53,237 bases of DNA from positions 172,751 to 225,987 of the forward strand of contig MNCI01005943.1 of assembly GCA_015680685.1 (NCBI GenBank). The letters run 5' to 3'. The position numbers and the translations under genes were made by a program. Shown piece by piece: positions 34,897-47,272 of the stretch. Source of the stretch: Gnetum montanum. Lineage: Eukaryota; Streptophyta; Gnetopsida; Gnetales; Gnetaceae. A model generated the notes under the pieces. That model was given only the letters and a program-made list of their open reading frames with translations, was not told the origin of the DNA and did not search any database. Positions within the stretch are counted from its first letter, which is position 1; every line of letters starts with the position of its first letter.

Positions 34897-35957
34897 AAAA
34901 TAGTTAGTGAAGTCCATGAAGAACTATGTGGAGTACACATCGCTCCCAGGGCCATGGTAGCTAAGATTAGACGCCTAGGGTATTACTAGCCTTGCATGGA
35001 ATGCGATTGTTTTGCTAAAGTTAAGACATGTGACACATGCTAACGTCACGCAAATCTCATACACGTGTCACCTACTGAGTTGCACCCTATGCAAATCACA
35101 TGGCCATTCCAATGATCGGGACTAGATATCATAGGACCCATTACACCTAAGTCTTTCACAAGACATAGCTTCATCATTACTGCCACTGAGTACTTTATGA
35201 AGTGGGCAGAAGCTATCCCCCTTAGGAAAACTACATCTCAACAGGTTTGCCACTTCATCCTAGACAACATCGTAACAAGGTTTGGTCTTCCCATGACTAT
35301 TGTAACAGATAACGGGCCATAGTTTAGTAGTACGGAAACCAGAACCTTTTGTAGCAACATTGGCATTAAGCAATCTTTTTCGTCACCATATTACCCGCAG
35401 GCTAACGGTCAAGCAGAAGCAACAAACAAAGCCATCATCAACTTGCTTAAAAGAATGCTTAGCAACAGCAAAAGGCGATGGCACAAACAAATCCTCTATG
35501 TGCTCTAGGCCTACCGTACGACGTGTAGAACAGCTATAGGTAAGACCCCCTACAACCTAGTCTACGGGTCTGAAGCAATGTTTCCTCTTGAATTGCAGGT
35601 ACCATCACTACGGATGATCCTTTCAAGTATCATAAATGAATCCTAGAACAATGAGTCAAGGATCATTGATCTCGACTCCCTAGAGGAAGAGCGTGCACAA
35701 ACACTGGGTCACATCGAATGGTTCAAGAAAAGCAGTGGCAAAAGCATCATGCAGACCTACATTGACAGTCGATTAAAAAGGGGGACCTAGTCCTCAAAGT
35801 TGTGCATGAACATGTGGATAAGTTTTCAGCAAATTGGGAAGGTCCATTCGTAGTCACAAAAGCCTACGAGAATGGAGCCTTCAAGTTGGCAAACATGGAT
35901 AGTAGAGAGTTTGCAAACCTTGTAAACCACCTGTACTTGAAGCTGTACTTCGTCTAA
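34897..35957 (+). pseudogene. Integrase of element D
   Basis: It continues the pol frame after a stop at 34894. An HHCC-type zinc module (HEELCGVH, CDTC) is at about 34915-35045. The catalytic core shows GLDIIGPI, VTDNGP and GQAEATNKAI, giving the D, D and E residues at about 35125, 35308 and 35417. The downstream motif YNLVYGSEAMFPLE is also typical. Stops at 34987, 35041, 35113, 35321 and 35506 fall where Trp or Gln is expected. No chromodomain follows, as expected for Tat. Confidence 0.9.
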
Positions 35958-35977
35958 TGCAAAAGCAAGGTAAGCAC

Positions 35978-36336
35978 CATAGTCCGCTATGACTATAAAC
36001 TGGCATCCATAGTCCGCTACGACTATAAACTGGCATCCATAGTCCGCTACGACTATAAACTGGCAACCATAGTCCACCATGACTATAAACTAGCACAGAT
36101 AGTCCGCCATGACTATAAACTAGCACAAATAGTCTGTCATGACTATAAACTGGCACAGAACGTCTACTATGACATTAAACTAGCACAAACAGTCCGCTAT
36201 GACCTTAAACTAGCCCATCCACCATCCGCTACGACAATAAACTAGCACAGCGGTTTGCTAAGACCTTAAACTAGCACAGTGGTCTGCTGGGACCTTAAAC
36301 TAGTACATCAGACGGTCTATCAAGACCTTAAACTGG
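35978..36336 (+). repeat. Tandem array (iii) of element D, about 30-bp units after integrase
   Basis: About a dozen units change gradually along the array from ATAGTCCGCTACGACTATAA plus ACTGGC (left) to GGTCTGCTGGGACCTTAAAC plus TAG (right). The right-hand units therefore resemble array (ii). The array begins at the end of the integrase frame. Confidence 0.9.
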
Positions 36337-37714
36337 GTTTGCGGCACAACATTACCAACTCACAATCCACGACCATTCAAACAAACAAGCGTGCACAGTG
36401 CTGATGCAGGGTGGAGCGTTGCAATTCCAGAACGCAATTCACGATGGCAAGAAAGCACCCTCTAGAACAAATGTGACATGACTACCCTTGGCATCTTGCT
36501 GATCCTCTAGAGATGTCATCTAACATCTTGTTGACCTTCCAGAGCTACCACTACCACAGCCCATTGCCCTAGCAGTAGCTTCCGTTGTCAGCACTTGCTG
36601 CTGGAGCCCCAGCACTATTGTGGCCCAACCACAAAGTTGTTATCCTCCAACCCCCGTCATCGCCCAAGCCCAAAAGACATTCAGCTATTAGGCCTCTCAC
36701 CTTACAGCTGAACTGCATGATGTTTGCCTTGGGCGGGGACTCCTAAGCACCTGCATCGCCACAACTCCTAGCTCCCTCGGTGTCGGCCCCATCAACCCAC
36801 CGTTGCCTGAACCGCTACTGGCCTTCCTACTTTAGACGTCACATGCCTTAGCAATAGTGCCTGTCACTTCAGTGATGTCTAAAGCAAGTAAGACCTTTGC
36901 CTAACTGCATTTCATGGTCACATTTCTATGGTCTTCTTTCTGTTGCACTTGCAAGATATGGGCCGAGATGGCGTCGGTCAGAGATGTGTTTCGCCAGGAG
37001 GACAGGACACCACATCATTCTGAGGTGATAGCTCTAACTAGCTTAGCTACTTGGGAGTGCACATCCTGCCCCTCCCCTTTTACCTTCGTCATCTCATTTC
37101 TCAAATTTGCAGTTTCCCTTTTCACACCTCTTTTACAAGCTTTCTCGACACGTGTAAAGCCCTCCCATATGCTCAACCACAAAGTCCATGACGCGCGTAA
37201 TGCAACTTGCCGCATGAGAAGCATCTGTAGGCAGGTCAAAGCCCCACATGGATGTAACGCAACTCATCCCGGGGAGAAAACACATGTCCTACAACAACAA
37301 GGTTGTTTGCAAATGAATATGGCTAAATAGCAAAAGAAAAGTGCAAAAGTGTAATAAAAAAAAAAGAGAGAGAGAGCATGTGCCCAAAGCAAATGGCACA
37401 CCAGTTGTTTTACAATGACCCTCTCTAAGCATCCCAATGAGAGGTTAGAAGCCAGTAAAAGAAAAGATGTTCACGTAGGCCAATTCCCTCACAAGCACTC
37501 CAATGAGGGACCGTGCTAAGTTTCATCTTACCTTTTCTTGAACTTTCCCTCTCAAGTCCACCCTTCTCCCTTTCCCCTACACAACTATATTGTTACTCCC
37601 AAGCATAGCAAAGTGACTTCTAAGCAACCACCAGAGAGTGATGTTGGTGACTTGTCCTTCATAGTGTTTCGTATTCTTTGTCGATGTCTATCGGGCTAAT
37701 CCTCCAAACGTCAA
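36337..37714. other. 3' untranslated region of element D with possible antisense coiled-coil remnant
   Basis: On the minus strand at about 36960-37260 a lysine/glutamate-rich frame contains TRVEKACKRGVKRETANLRN and EGQDVHSQVAKLVRAITSE, which would form a coiled coil, with an acceptor-like CTTGTTGTTGTAG near 37282. It may be another antisense exon. An A-rich plus GA run (37351-37377) precedes the PPT region. Otherwise I see nothing. Confidence 0.35.
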
Positions 37715-37728
37715 CAAAGAGGGGCCAG
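37715..37728 (+). other. Polypurine tract of element D
   Basis: CAAAGAGGGGCCAG immediately precedes the TG of the 3' LTR; the AAAGAGGGG core fits a plus-strand primer. Confidence 0.7.
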
Positions 37729-39512
37729 TGAAACACCATAAAATTTCAAGACCCTCATGCCTTACCAAGGTCTTGGAATTTAGGTAAGGACTTTCACAAG
37801 TGCAGCGTCATAACTGTTCAGTAGGAAAACGTAGGCACTAAGGTTGGACTGTCCAGTTTGGCAAGTTTTCTCTCTCTAGAGCTGACAGGTCCGATGGACT
37901 CTCCAACTTGCCCACTTAGACAATTCACCTGGCTAACAGTCTACTCAGAAACTATGCTAGGAGTTGCCGAAAGTGTTTGAGATAAGCAAAACAATTCGAC
38001 AAGTTTTTTAGTGAAAAAGTTTGCTACGCTATGCAACGTAGCAAGCCTCAAAAGACAGTTGCTCAAGCATTCAAGTGCGAATTGACAGAATGATTGCAAA
38101 ATAAGTCAAAATTTAATCAATGCAAGGTGCTACGCTATGCTACACTACGTAGTGTAGCACAGCGTAGCAAAGGCAAAACAGAAAGGCCCAACTTGCCAAG
38201 TGATTCCAATAAGAAAGTTGCTCTTGACAAACACTCCGGCCTCCAAAACCGACTGCCCTATTTAGCCCTAGGCCTTCAGCAAAGTTTCTTGCTAGAAAAT
38301 GGCGAATTGAACGAAAAAGCAGGATATGCTGGTTGCTACGTTGTGCTACGCTACATCGCGTAACACAGCGTAGCAACAATGCAAAAGCAGCAAAAGTGTT
38401 TCAAACATGAGTTCAACAAGTTCAAAGGCTTCTCAACACAAAAGACAAAAGTTGTAGTTGTTAGCATGACTAAGCCTCAGACAAATGCTTTAAGCTCCAA
38501 CACAAGTTTCAGTCAAAACTAGTGGCTACACTATGCTACACTACATGGCGTAGCACAGCGTAGCAAGCAGTCACTTACGCTACGCCAATGTACTCGACAA
38601 CACGAGTAACGCAACACTGGTATGGAAGCATCACAACGTCTTCGGGCAACTCTAGAACTTGTTGACAACAATCTTCCTCACTCTGGCATCTCCTTGACGA
38701 AATCAGCAATGTTACTTCATTTTGCACACCTGCTAGTTAGCTCCCAAAACATTGTTCATGTGCTTGACCCTACTTGTAAGAGCAGGGAAGACATAGTCCT
38801 GAAACGTAAGCTCCATTTTTGTTTGCATTGTTAGCACACTGGATCTCAGCACATACAGTTCTGACAGTATAGTCACAGGGTAGCCAAGTTCATGTCCGGC
38901 ATTATACACCTACACGGTACGATCACATCAACATCTTCTGGTGTCCATGACATGTGGCATCTAGGCCCCATTTCTTACCTGCTCCTAGCCCTATAAATAC
39001 CCCAACAAACTCAAAAGGTTGGCTTTTTTGCTCAAAGAGTTGGCATTTTTACATTGACAAGAGCAGTTGGCTTGTTGGCTTTTCGTGTTGGCTAGTTAGC
39101 TCCTTGATTGGCTTCTTGCCAAATAGAGTTGGCTTTTTGCTGCAGTTGGCATAGTTGGCATTTTTCTTGAGCATTTTAGTTATCTTTGAGTTCCCTGTGC
39201 ATCTCTGGCGTTGCATTACCTGTTGTACACGTTTCAAACAAGGTAAAGAATCGAATCCATGACCTTGGGGCGGTGCACTTTCTTACCTGAGTTTGTTATG
39301 CTATTTCTTTACTATTATCATTGTTTTGCATTATTCTCTGCATTTTGCATTTATTGATCATTGATTTACCTCACATGTCTTGTCTTCGAAATAACATTTA
39401 CATAAGGTCAGGGCGCTCTGTTTCCGTTTTTCTCCAGCATGGCCCTCGCACGAATCCAGGGTTAAACTGTTCGCCCAGCAACCTCTCGGTGTTCCAGCTG
39501 TCGATGTTTTCG
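37729..39512 (+). repeat. 3' LTR of element D
   Basis: It starts TGAAACACCATAAAATTTCA right after the PPT, carries the same palindromes (for example 38128-38170, 38334-38373, 38522-38562), a TATA box at 38991 and the same U5. It ends TGTTTTCG, with G in place of the final A of the 5' copy, after which the two copies diverge. GTTGGC occurs about ten times in 39018-39165. Confidence 0.9.
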
Positions 39513-41185
39513 GACATTTATCTAGTCATGCTTCCAACAAATCTTATACTTGATCTCATTTTGTTTATAAGCTTCTTCCTATTCCTTAATCATCATACGA
39601 TTCTCTCCTTATTGGAACCTTGTTTCAATCTCTTCTTATTCCTTGTTTCATTGTCGGTTCACTTCTGGTTCTTTGTTTTCACTTCTTAGGTTTCTTTATT
39701 GATTTTTTTCACAAATGAACCTGTCCATCCATTCAAATCATCAGATCATTCCGTAGCTTCTATCTAGATTAATTTCGAATAGTTAGTTAAGAATAACTAT
39801 TTATGATCATCATCGTTAAAATTGTCGGTATTTTACAACAAAGTTGAAGATCAGACAACAGATGGATGGTAAAGAAATGGTCGAGGAAATATTAAAATAC
39901 TTGAAGAAAGATACTGATAACACTGTTTAACACGTATAGTTGGAATAATCCTAGAATGATGATTCCCTTTAGGGCTTTTCAACTCCACCATGAAGTGGTG
40001 ATGCAAACTTCTTGATAAGTAATGTTCATTCTAACTCCACCATGTATTGAATCCACAGGAGAAATAAACCAAATTTGCAACAGTTTACCCTAGCAAACCT
40101 TACATATGATACATCAACAAAATGCATACTTGGTCTAGGCAAGAAGGATCCATCCTACACATGGCATGCAGTAATTGAACAGCAACATGATTGTAGCTTG
40201 GTTACGAAAATTTTTAAGCATAGGAGATTGTTTTGAAGACTTTCTGCTAGCATTGAATGCATACTAAGAATATGCAAGCCTTAAATGTCAAACTTAAGCA
40301 ACCTAAATAACAATGAAAATTTATCCGCGCACATACATGATGCCTAGCTTCAAATAGTTTTCTTTATATGAAGTCATGAAAAAATTTTCAGTCCTTATTT
40401 TAGAGTGTAAATTCTCAATATTAAACCACGTACATGCGTGTTGTTCACAAAAGCAAACCTGAACACGTTGAATAAACAATTGCTTCCTCCATTGTTTTTC
40501 TAAGATAAAATGGCCTGAAGCTAACATCAATAAACACCGACAGTAACCATGCATTATCATGAATTTAACATAAAAATAAATTGTCAATTAAAAAAAGAAT
40601 GTTGGTGCATTTAGCAGGTGCTTATATTAACCAAAACCAATATCCAAGGAGAACTAAGATGCAGAGTCTTTGAGATTTCATAAAAATTTCAATTATCAAA
40701 CTGCATGATAAATGCAACTTCCTGATTCAAATTTCGGAAGTCCCTGCAAATTGCATGACTCGGTTTTCTCCACATACATGGTAAGGTCAAGATCACTGAA
40801 ATATTTACACTGGATTTGAAAAAATATTGAATGAAAGGAAAACAAACAATGATGAGTTTACAAGATAAATTTCCACTTGGATGTATTTTCAAAATAGCAG
40901 GTTCTCTGGCAGGTATACTGCGGCCAATCTTGCTAAAGATTGTGTAGGCCTTTAAAAAATCAAGATATTCAAGCATAATTACATAATTGAACACATATCT
41001 ACCAAGCCTACACAGCTCATTCAGTCGAAGGATCAGTATGTTGCAATGCTAAATAGAACTCCCAAGGTCCGTAAACCTGTTTTTTCTGTACATGTAAAAA
41101 AATTTAAACAGCATGCATTTAAAGATTCCGCTCCTAAAGCTAACAACTTTACGAGTATTGAAACCAACTTATCTCCAATGCATAC
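39513..41185. other. Noncoding sequence downstream of the UBP exons
   Basis: No intact gene is seen. On the minus strand at about 40930-41010 the frame RYVFNYVIMLEYLDFLK after an acceptor-like GTGTAG might be the last UBP exon (compare the EQYLGLE region of plant UBP12), but its phase does not fit the preceding GT donor, so I leave it out of the gene. Confidence 0.4.
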
Positions 41186-44100
41186 ATTGAAATGGCTTGC
41201 TACAATGTCATCATCTTCAATGTACGTGATACGTGAGAAGTGAACAAACGCAAACCTTACCTGCATGACAAAGAGATGTTTTAAATAAATGGGGGTGTGT
41301 ATGTAATTAAACACGATACTACTATAAGAACCTAAAACAGCTTTTAAAAGAATGCTTGCTTACAGCAACCTTATCAAACGCATTATCTGGCAATTGTAAC
41401 TTGTTCTTGACACGGATCTTTAGCTGAGAAAGTGTCTCATCGGCTCTGATTAAGAGGAGGAAAGGCTCCCCAAATAACTCTATCTGTTTCAAAATCCAGG
41501 CCTTTTAGCCATCAATATCAAACCACCTCCCCCAACCTCAACCAAAAAAGAAGAAGACGACGAAGATAGTGAAATAGCAGGCATGAAAAAAAAAAAGAAA
41601 AAAGAAAGAAAAAGAAAACACACAATAAAAAGATGGTAAAGAATCTCACATGGCTTCTTTTTTTATCAACATTTTTACAATGATTTAGGTGTATAAGACA
41701 GTCTGTAGAGTCTACCTTTCTCTCTTCAATAGGAATCTGTTTGAAAACAGCAAATAATCAAACTAGTTAGAGGCAAATTAAAAGCACCGGTACTTGATCT
41801 AAAAAGTCCGACGCAAATTTTGTACCTCTTCTGCTCGATATTCCAACCCTTTTTTACCCATATGATATACATTCTCATGAGAAGATAGAACCTAGAGGGG
41901 AAAAGAACAAGCACAATAATGATCAGAAAGCCAAAAATCTAGATCCAGAAGTACATTGAAACCCCTATAAAAACATAAAAGAAAAATAAACCTTTCGTAT
42001 CTGGTGCTTGCAAATTTGCAAAATTCTTAGGCCTGCATGTTTATTAGATAGCTCCACCTAGACGACCCCCGGTTGAATAAGAAAGAAATGTAGAGTGTAA
42101 GTTGGATGTAAATTTAACATAAACTTACCTTTATAATAGTAAACAACTCCCTAAGCTTATAAGTATTTTTCCCACATAAGTAATACAACAGGAAATCCCT
42201 TCAATATGGACATCACTTGAACATATCAAATGCTGCAATTAGCTTGTATCATAGGTGCTTTAAGAAAATCAAGAATATAATATTTGGAAAGTCATCATTA
42301 GCTGAATACTTCATAAATTTTCTGACGATGTTATCTAACAAACATATTTACGAATGATATGGTTTTGTTATTACGTATGGTATGGTTGTTTGACAGTTTG
42401 GGGTGTTTGGCCAGGGAGGGGTCAGTGGGTAGGAGGCGTTCTCCTGCCATTTTTCGGAAGAAGGTGTATCTTTGTAAATATGCAATCTTTTTGATATGAA
42501 TAAAAATGCCTGACCTTGTTTCCTTAAAAAAAACATATTTATGAATATGCTGAAAAAATCATTAGAATATAGGTTACAGGCTACAAATGTGAATGAAAAG
42601 GAATGCTTTAATACTGGTTTCTACCATATTTTAAATATAAATAACAAAGTAGCAATGGCAGTAGGTACCTTAAACTGATGATATTCTCTAAATAACATCA
42701 ACCAGTAACTATTGCAAACATGTAATCAGAATCATCTTCCGTTTGTTTTTTTCCCAGTGACCTGGAGTTATCTTTATGAGTTTGCTTTCCTTTTACTCAG
42801 TGAAAGACAAGTGCATTCACATCTAGAAACATTAGCAACATTGCATTTTCTAATTTCTGAAATACCAAAAACTAATAAACAACGCTTTTTGAAATTATTT
42901 TTAAGCCTGATGATGGATTTGTCTTTCTTTAAACTTTTGGAAGTACTTTTTTAAAACCTTGAAAGAGATCATCTATGCCAAAAGCCAGTGCAATTCCTTT
43001 ACCCTTCCTTTCATTAGCTTTCTCCTCAAGCAAGCATCCCAAAACATCCTATTCCATCGCAACCTTAGAAACTACATTAGAATGCTAGTAAAACTCAAAA
43101 CAATGTAGTTGTATAACATTCCTTGACCTAGATCTGATATCAAGTAGTATCCTCTAAATTTAACTGCACTTCTCCATAATGTATCTGGCTACCATCATCC
43201 TCAAGCACTCCCAGCATGGCTGTCAGTCTGCAGATGTGTGAATCTTGGCTTAAATAAGGGTCAACTTCCCTGTGCTACCGACCATAGAAAGCTTCTTGTT
43301 GGAGACAACACTCGTATGCTTTACTGAAGACGGTCAGAATCACATATGGCCCAGTTTACAACAAGCCCCCACAATAGGCGAGGCCAAACGCTGAGCCAAA
43401 CATGAACAAATAGATATATTGATTGATAATACCGGCCAAGCACAGTGTCAGCAACCTAATTAGTAAAATACGCATGGCTTCCCACAACTGTTGCAAAAAT
43501 CAGGATTTTGGTAGAAGGTGGCACAGTATTGGTCCAAACATCATTCATAAAATCCAAATTTATGTAACGATACATTCAAAAATCTCAATGAATCATTACT
43601 ACTAGTGCGACAATTGCCAAGGTAACACAAATGTGAATGAAGAAGATGGAGTACTTAATTCTCAAGTAAAAGTCATCATACTTGCTTTGGATGAGAAATG
43701 AGCTATATAATTCAATATACCTTAGTTATGTTCTAAATCAAGATTAAATTCTAGACTAAACTAAAGTTGCTAAACATATGAGCTCATAACCAACTCATAC
43801 TCATGTTTAGAAGGAAGGTGAAGTGAGGATACATGATTCCATGAAAAAGTGTCTTCCCTACAGAGCAAACACAGTACTGACAGTACAATACAGCGGATGC
43901 GTGCACACAAAGATATACTAACAACTCTGATGACAACGAACCTGATGAACCGTTAATGTCTGCAGTCTTTGGTAATGACAAATATGGTAAGAGCACATCA
44001 CCATTCAAGAAAGAATCCAAGATAAAAAGATTGAAATCCCCTGTAACAGATGTTCAAAATACAAATAGTATAGGAGGCAAACTTGATGTACAAAAGAAGA

Positions 44101-47100
44101 TTGTTCTAAAATTAGTGTTAATCTGATAGTTAACTGGCCAAAAATTTAATCCTTTCACCAAACTGAAGACAATCACCAGAGGAAGACATAAAAATAGTTT
44201 AGCTATAAATTTATAATTTGGCTGAGAGAATATTTTACTTAAAAAAAAAACAAATTCCCACACTGCCAACATATGAAAGAAAAAGGATAGATTATTATTC
44301 TATTAACAATGGATCATTTAACAATGAATTGAGACATGACAACTCTATTAGAAACCCCCAAAAAACTGACCCAAAAATGCTCAACAAAATAGAAAATGTT
44401 GACTTCCCAAAGACACTAAAAATCATCAATATGCATAGTTTCTTTTTATTTTTAAATGAGTACTCAATGGACCCTTTGGCCATCTAGCTATGATACACTA
44501 AGACCCTCCAACCATACAACATCTTGTAGCCCACACACCAAGAACACTAGGGTTGGATAAGATGGTGGGGGCTAACATCATCAAGAACCTCCAAAAACTA
44601 AGCCCTTGTGGCCCACACAAGAGATGACTAGCTTGGATAGAATGATGAGCACATTCCTTAAGAATGATAAGAAAAACATAAAATACCAAGTGCAAATGAC
44701 CCAAAGAAAATACAAACTCATAAGCCCAAAACATGGAGTGGAAAATTTAGATCCAAGACTTATGAAAGACCTCATGTATGACTCATAACTCAGAAGAAAA
44801 TTTCACATGCCCTCATAAAATAATTCTTGCTTGTCCAAGCCAATGCAACATCAAACACCTACTAAAAAGTTTTGTACAATAAAGGTTTGGAATACATACT
44901 TCTAGGTTGAGTTTGGCTAATTTGGAGAAGGAGAAGACACCTCAAGCTTGGCTTGTTGTCCACCCACTAACCTCAAGAAATCAGCTTCAACTGCAAGTCC
45001 AAAGTGCTGCCAAAATCATCTCACAAAAATAAGAGAAAATAGTCATTTGGATCAACCAAACAATCCTCAAAAATCAATCACAAAAGCCTTCAATAACAGT
45101 AGCAAAATCAGCCTCCTAAGACAAAACCACTCAAGATAGTCCAAGAGATGGCTAAGAACAAGTAAAGAACGTGCACTCTCCTTCTCTCTTCAAACTCCCA
45201 TAACCTCTCCTTCCTTGGCAAAGGTAAAAATAAGAGTGAATAAACCACCACCTTGCCCATTCTCCCCCAACCCCTTCTTCTCAAAAACACAAACACCTAT
45301 TTATAAGATGGAGGAGACCCTACAGCTTGGACAAAGACTTGTGCACAAAAGTTTACACAATGGCAAAAACTAGACAACACATTCTCCAAAAATCCTTTTT
45401 AAAGTTATTGCATCATTGCTACTTGACTTGGATAAGCAAACTCTCATGAGGAAGTAGCCATGTGATAGTGACAACACTCAAGAGGGTCACATGTGTTCTA
45501 ATCTTTTATTCCTTTTCCAGCCATTAATATGAAGTGGACACTTAGTATATTTAAAAATGTATGTCATCATATGTCATAAAGCATATATCACCATCATACA
45601 TTGATTGTTTTATCATCCCACCTTTTTGTCCTAACTTTAAGTCAGCATTTACTTTTATAAGGTATATGAGGATTTCTTTTTTTTTTTTTTCCTTTTATCT
45701 ATTTTCCATATTTTCTAGAATTTATCTAGGAAAAATCATTGATACTAATTTGTATGCACATCCAACATTTTATAGATGTCGATCCGGTTGTAATGAGCAT
45801 AAACATGCCATAGTTACCATGCTAAAAATTAATATTTTAATTTAATTAAAGAAAATATAGTCCCTCAAAGTACTTTTTAAATTATTTAACATTAAAATCT
45901 GAAAATCTAGAACTCGAATTGAAAAAATACCGGTAAATCTATACTCTAGGTGTAAAACTAAGTTAGCCCACCAAATTTGAGCCTGATTTGACAACTTTGA
46001 ATTTTTGACATATTTTAAGTAATTATATATCTAATAAATTAAAAATTCTAAGCATCAAGATAAACCATGGATGCCCATTGCATTAATTTCCTAACATTAT
46101 TCTAAAATAATGCTAGACTTTGCCATGCTCATTTGCCAACAATATATGTATATATTTATAAGCTTTAAAACAAGTTAAAGTCAATGTATTTAATAGAGTA
46201 CCAAGGTCACATGTAAAAATGTAGGGGCATTACAGTCCACAATAGACTAAAAGAAAATATAACTAATTAATTGTATAAAATGTTTCTATCTTTCCTTCTA
46301 GCAGGAAACAATGATAAAAATAAAACCAATTCCAGAATAAAAATAGATGTGGGAGAAATGAGCAAAGTTTTATGGCTAACACAAGCATGCATTAGTTACT
46401 TTACATGTATAAATTGTTACAGATAATGATAGTACTCAACCATTAATATATGAGATACTGTCATTTAAAAAGGAACCTTTCAAATGGTAACCATGCATCC
46501 ACAGCACACTCTATTCAATAACTCTGCAAAGAATGAGTTACCTGTGCCTTTATATTTTTGGTAACTTCATCAACCGTGATGTTCTCATCAACCTTAATAG
46601 AATACAAAGAGACCTAGAATATGAAATAATGAAACATTTCATGAGCTCACACAATAATAATAACAATAATAATCCATATTAAATACCAGAGAAATGAGTA
46701 GACCTTACCATCTCTAACTTTGAATTGTAGAAAGAAACATGAAATGTCTTTAATTCTGGAAAAAGTGGCATGGAAATTTTCTTATAAAAGATTTTATCTG
46801 GAATCTATTAATAAAATCAAGGAAGCAACACAAAATGTTATTTTATTGAAATCTAAAACGTGGTTAACAAGCAACAATAACGTGACTAACCATAGCTTTC
46901 CAAAAAAGATATTTAAAAAAAGCTTAACCTGATTCTTGAAGATAAGCATCTGATTGAGATAAACCTTCTTTCCAGATTGTAAACATTGCTCAATGTATAC
47001 TTGTGTTGAACTATTAGCTGAAATCAACTTTATCTTTGACCTATCTATACCCAATCTTTGAGCCATTGATTTTATCATTTCATCATATGAGAGACAACTA

Positions 47101-47272
47101 TTTCTGCATATACATTCTTTATCAAAGGACAGCTTAAGTAATGGATCAATTACCCCTATCTCATAAATATTGTAAAGAAATCAGGATTAATCAAGACGAA
47201 ACAAATTACAACATACAATTCCAATTGAAGAACATCCACATTTGAATTTTCCAATTCATGAAAATCTACAAC
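41186..47272 (-). CDS. UBP12: UBP12/UBP13-type ubiquitin-specific protease (USP7 family), C-terminal exons
   Basis: Nine minus-strand exons, all GT-AG and in phase with no stop: 47217-47272, 46929-47103, 46709-46804, 46542-46613, 41992-42057, 41826-41891, 41650-41736, 41370-41501, 41186-41260, about 275 codons. They run in order through the C-terminal ubiquitin-like region of plant UBP12/13: VVDFHELENSNVD, SYDEMIKSMAQRLGIDRSKI, PLFPELKTFHVSFYNSKLEM, VELSNKHAGLRIL, YRAEE joined to IPIEERK, ELFGEPFLLLIRADETLSQL, VRFAFVHFSRITYIEDDDI. UBP12/13 and animal USP7 remove ubiquitin from nuclear and cytosolic substrates, and this part activates the catalytic domain. Catalytic and MATH domains would lie upstream and are not in the window; the last exon is also unplaced. 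Homology is by recall. Either a real gene with long introns or a C-terminal duplicate. Confidence 0.85.
42356..42531 (+). mobile_element. 5'-truncated LINE-like insertion with poly(A) and target-site duplication
   Basis: A roughly 176-base segment in a UBP intron ends GATATGAATAAAAATGCCTG then CCTTAAAAAAA. It is flanked by AACATATTTACGAAT (42341-42355) and AACATATTTATGAAT (42532-42546), a 15-base direct repeat with one difference. A 3' A-run and a long target-site duplication are the signature of LINE-mediated insertion. It has no coding content. Confidence 0.7.
44330..46234 (-). mobile_element. Probable solo LTR in the long UBP intron
   Basis: The minus strand begins TGTAATGCCCCTACATTTTT at 46234, a common start of plant Ty3 LTRs. 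A TATA box (CTTATAAATAGG, plus 45297-45308) lies 926 bases further in. No PBS, PPT or coding region is associated. The other end is not clear; 44330 is an estimate from the loss of LTR-like composition, and no target-site duplication was found. Confidence 0.45.
45297..45308 (-). promoter_or_regulatory. TATA box in the intronic LTR
   Basis: The minus strand reads CTTATAAATAGG. It points in the same direction as the UBP gene, so transcripts starting here would read into the five downstream UBP exons at 42057-41186. Confidence 0.5.

Larger units (their letters stand above)
20494..39512 (+). mobile_element. 19-kb Tat-lineage Ty3/gypsy retrotransposon carrying an antisense gene (element D)
   Basis: Two LTRs of about 1.8 kb in direct orientation enclose PBS, gag, protease, RT, RNase H, an additional RNase H, integrase and PPT. 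The double RNase H (RT-linked plus FDGAS/NNVAKYEG type) and the absence of a chromodomain are hallmarks of the Tat lineage. Unusually, about 6 kb between protease and RT carry a six-exon gene on the opposite strand, and three tandem arrays sharing the core CCTTAAACTA sit at module boundaries. LTR identity is about 85 percent over the first 200 bases by eye, so the insertion is old. A clean 5-bp target-site duplication was not found (TTGAC left, GACAT right). Confidence 0.92.

Noticed and set aside
37351-37377. A-run plus GA-run as the polypurine tract of element D
   Set aside because: It is about 350 bases from the LTR; AAAGAGGGG directly before the LTR is the better candidate.
20489-39517. 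Five-base target-site duplication of element D
   Set aside because: TTGAC and GACAT do not match; LTR ends are eroded and the true edge may be off by a few bases.
40930-41010. Last exon of the UBP gene (RYVFNYVIMLEYLDF)
   Set aside because: Similarity rests on a few residues and the splice phase does not match the preceding exon.
41046-41243. Plus-strand 65-residue frame
   Set aside because: It overlaps the minus-strand UBP exon 41186-41260, which fits the family and splice sites.
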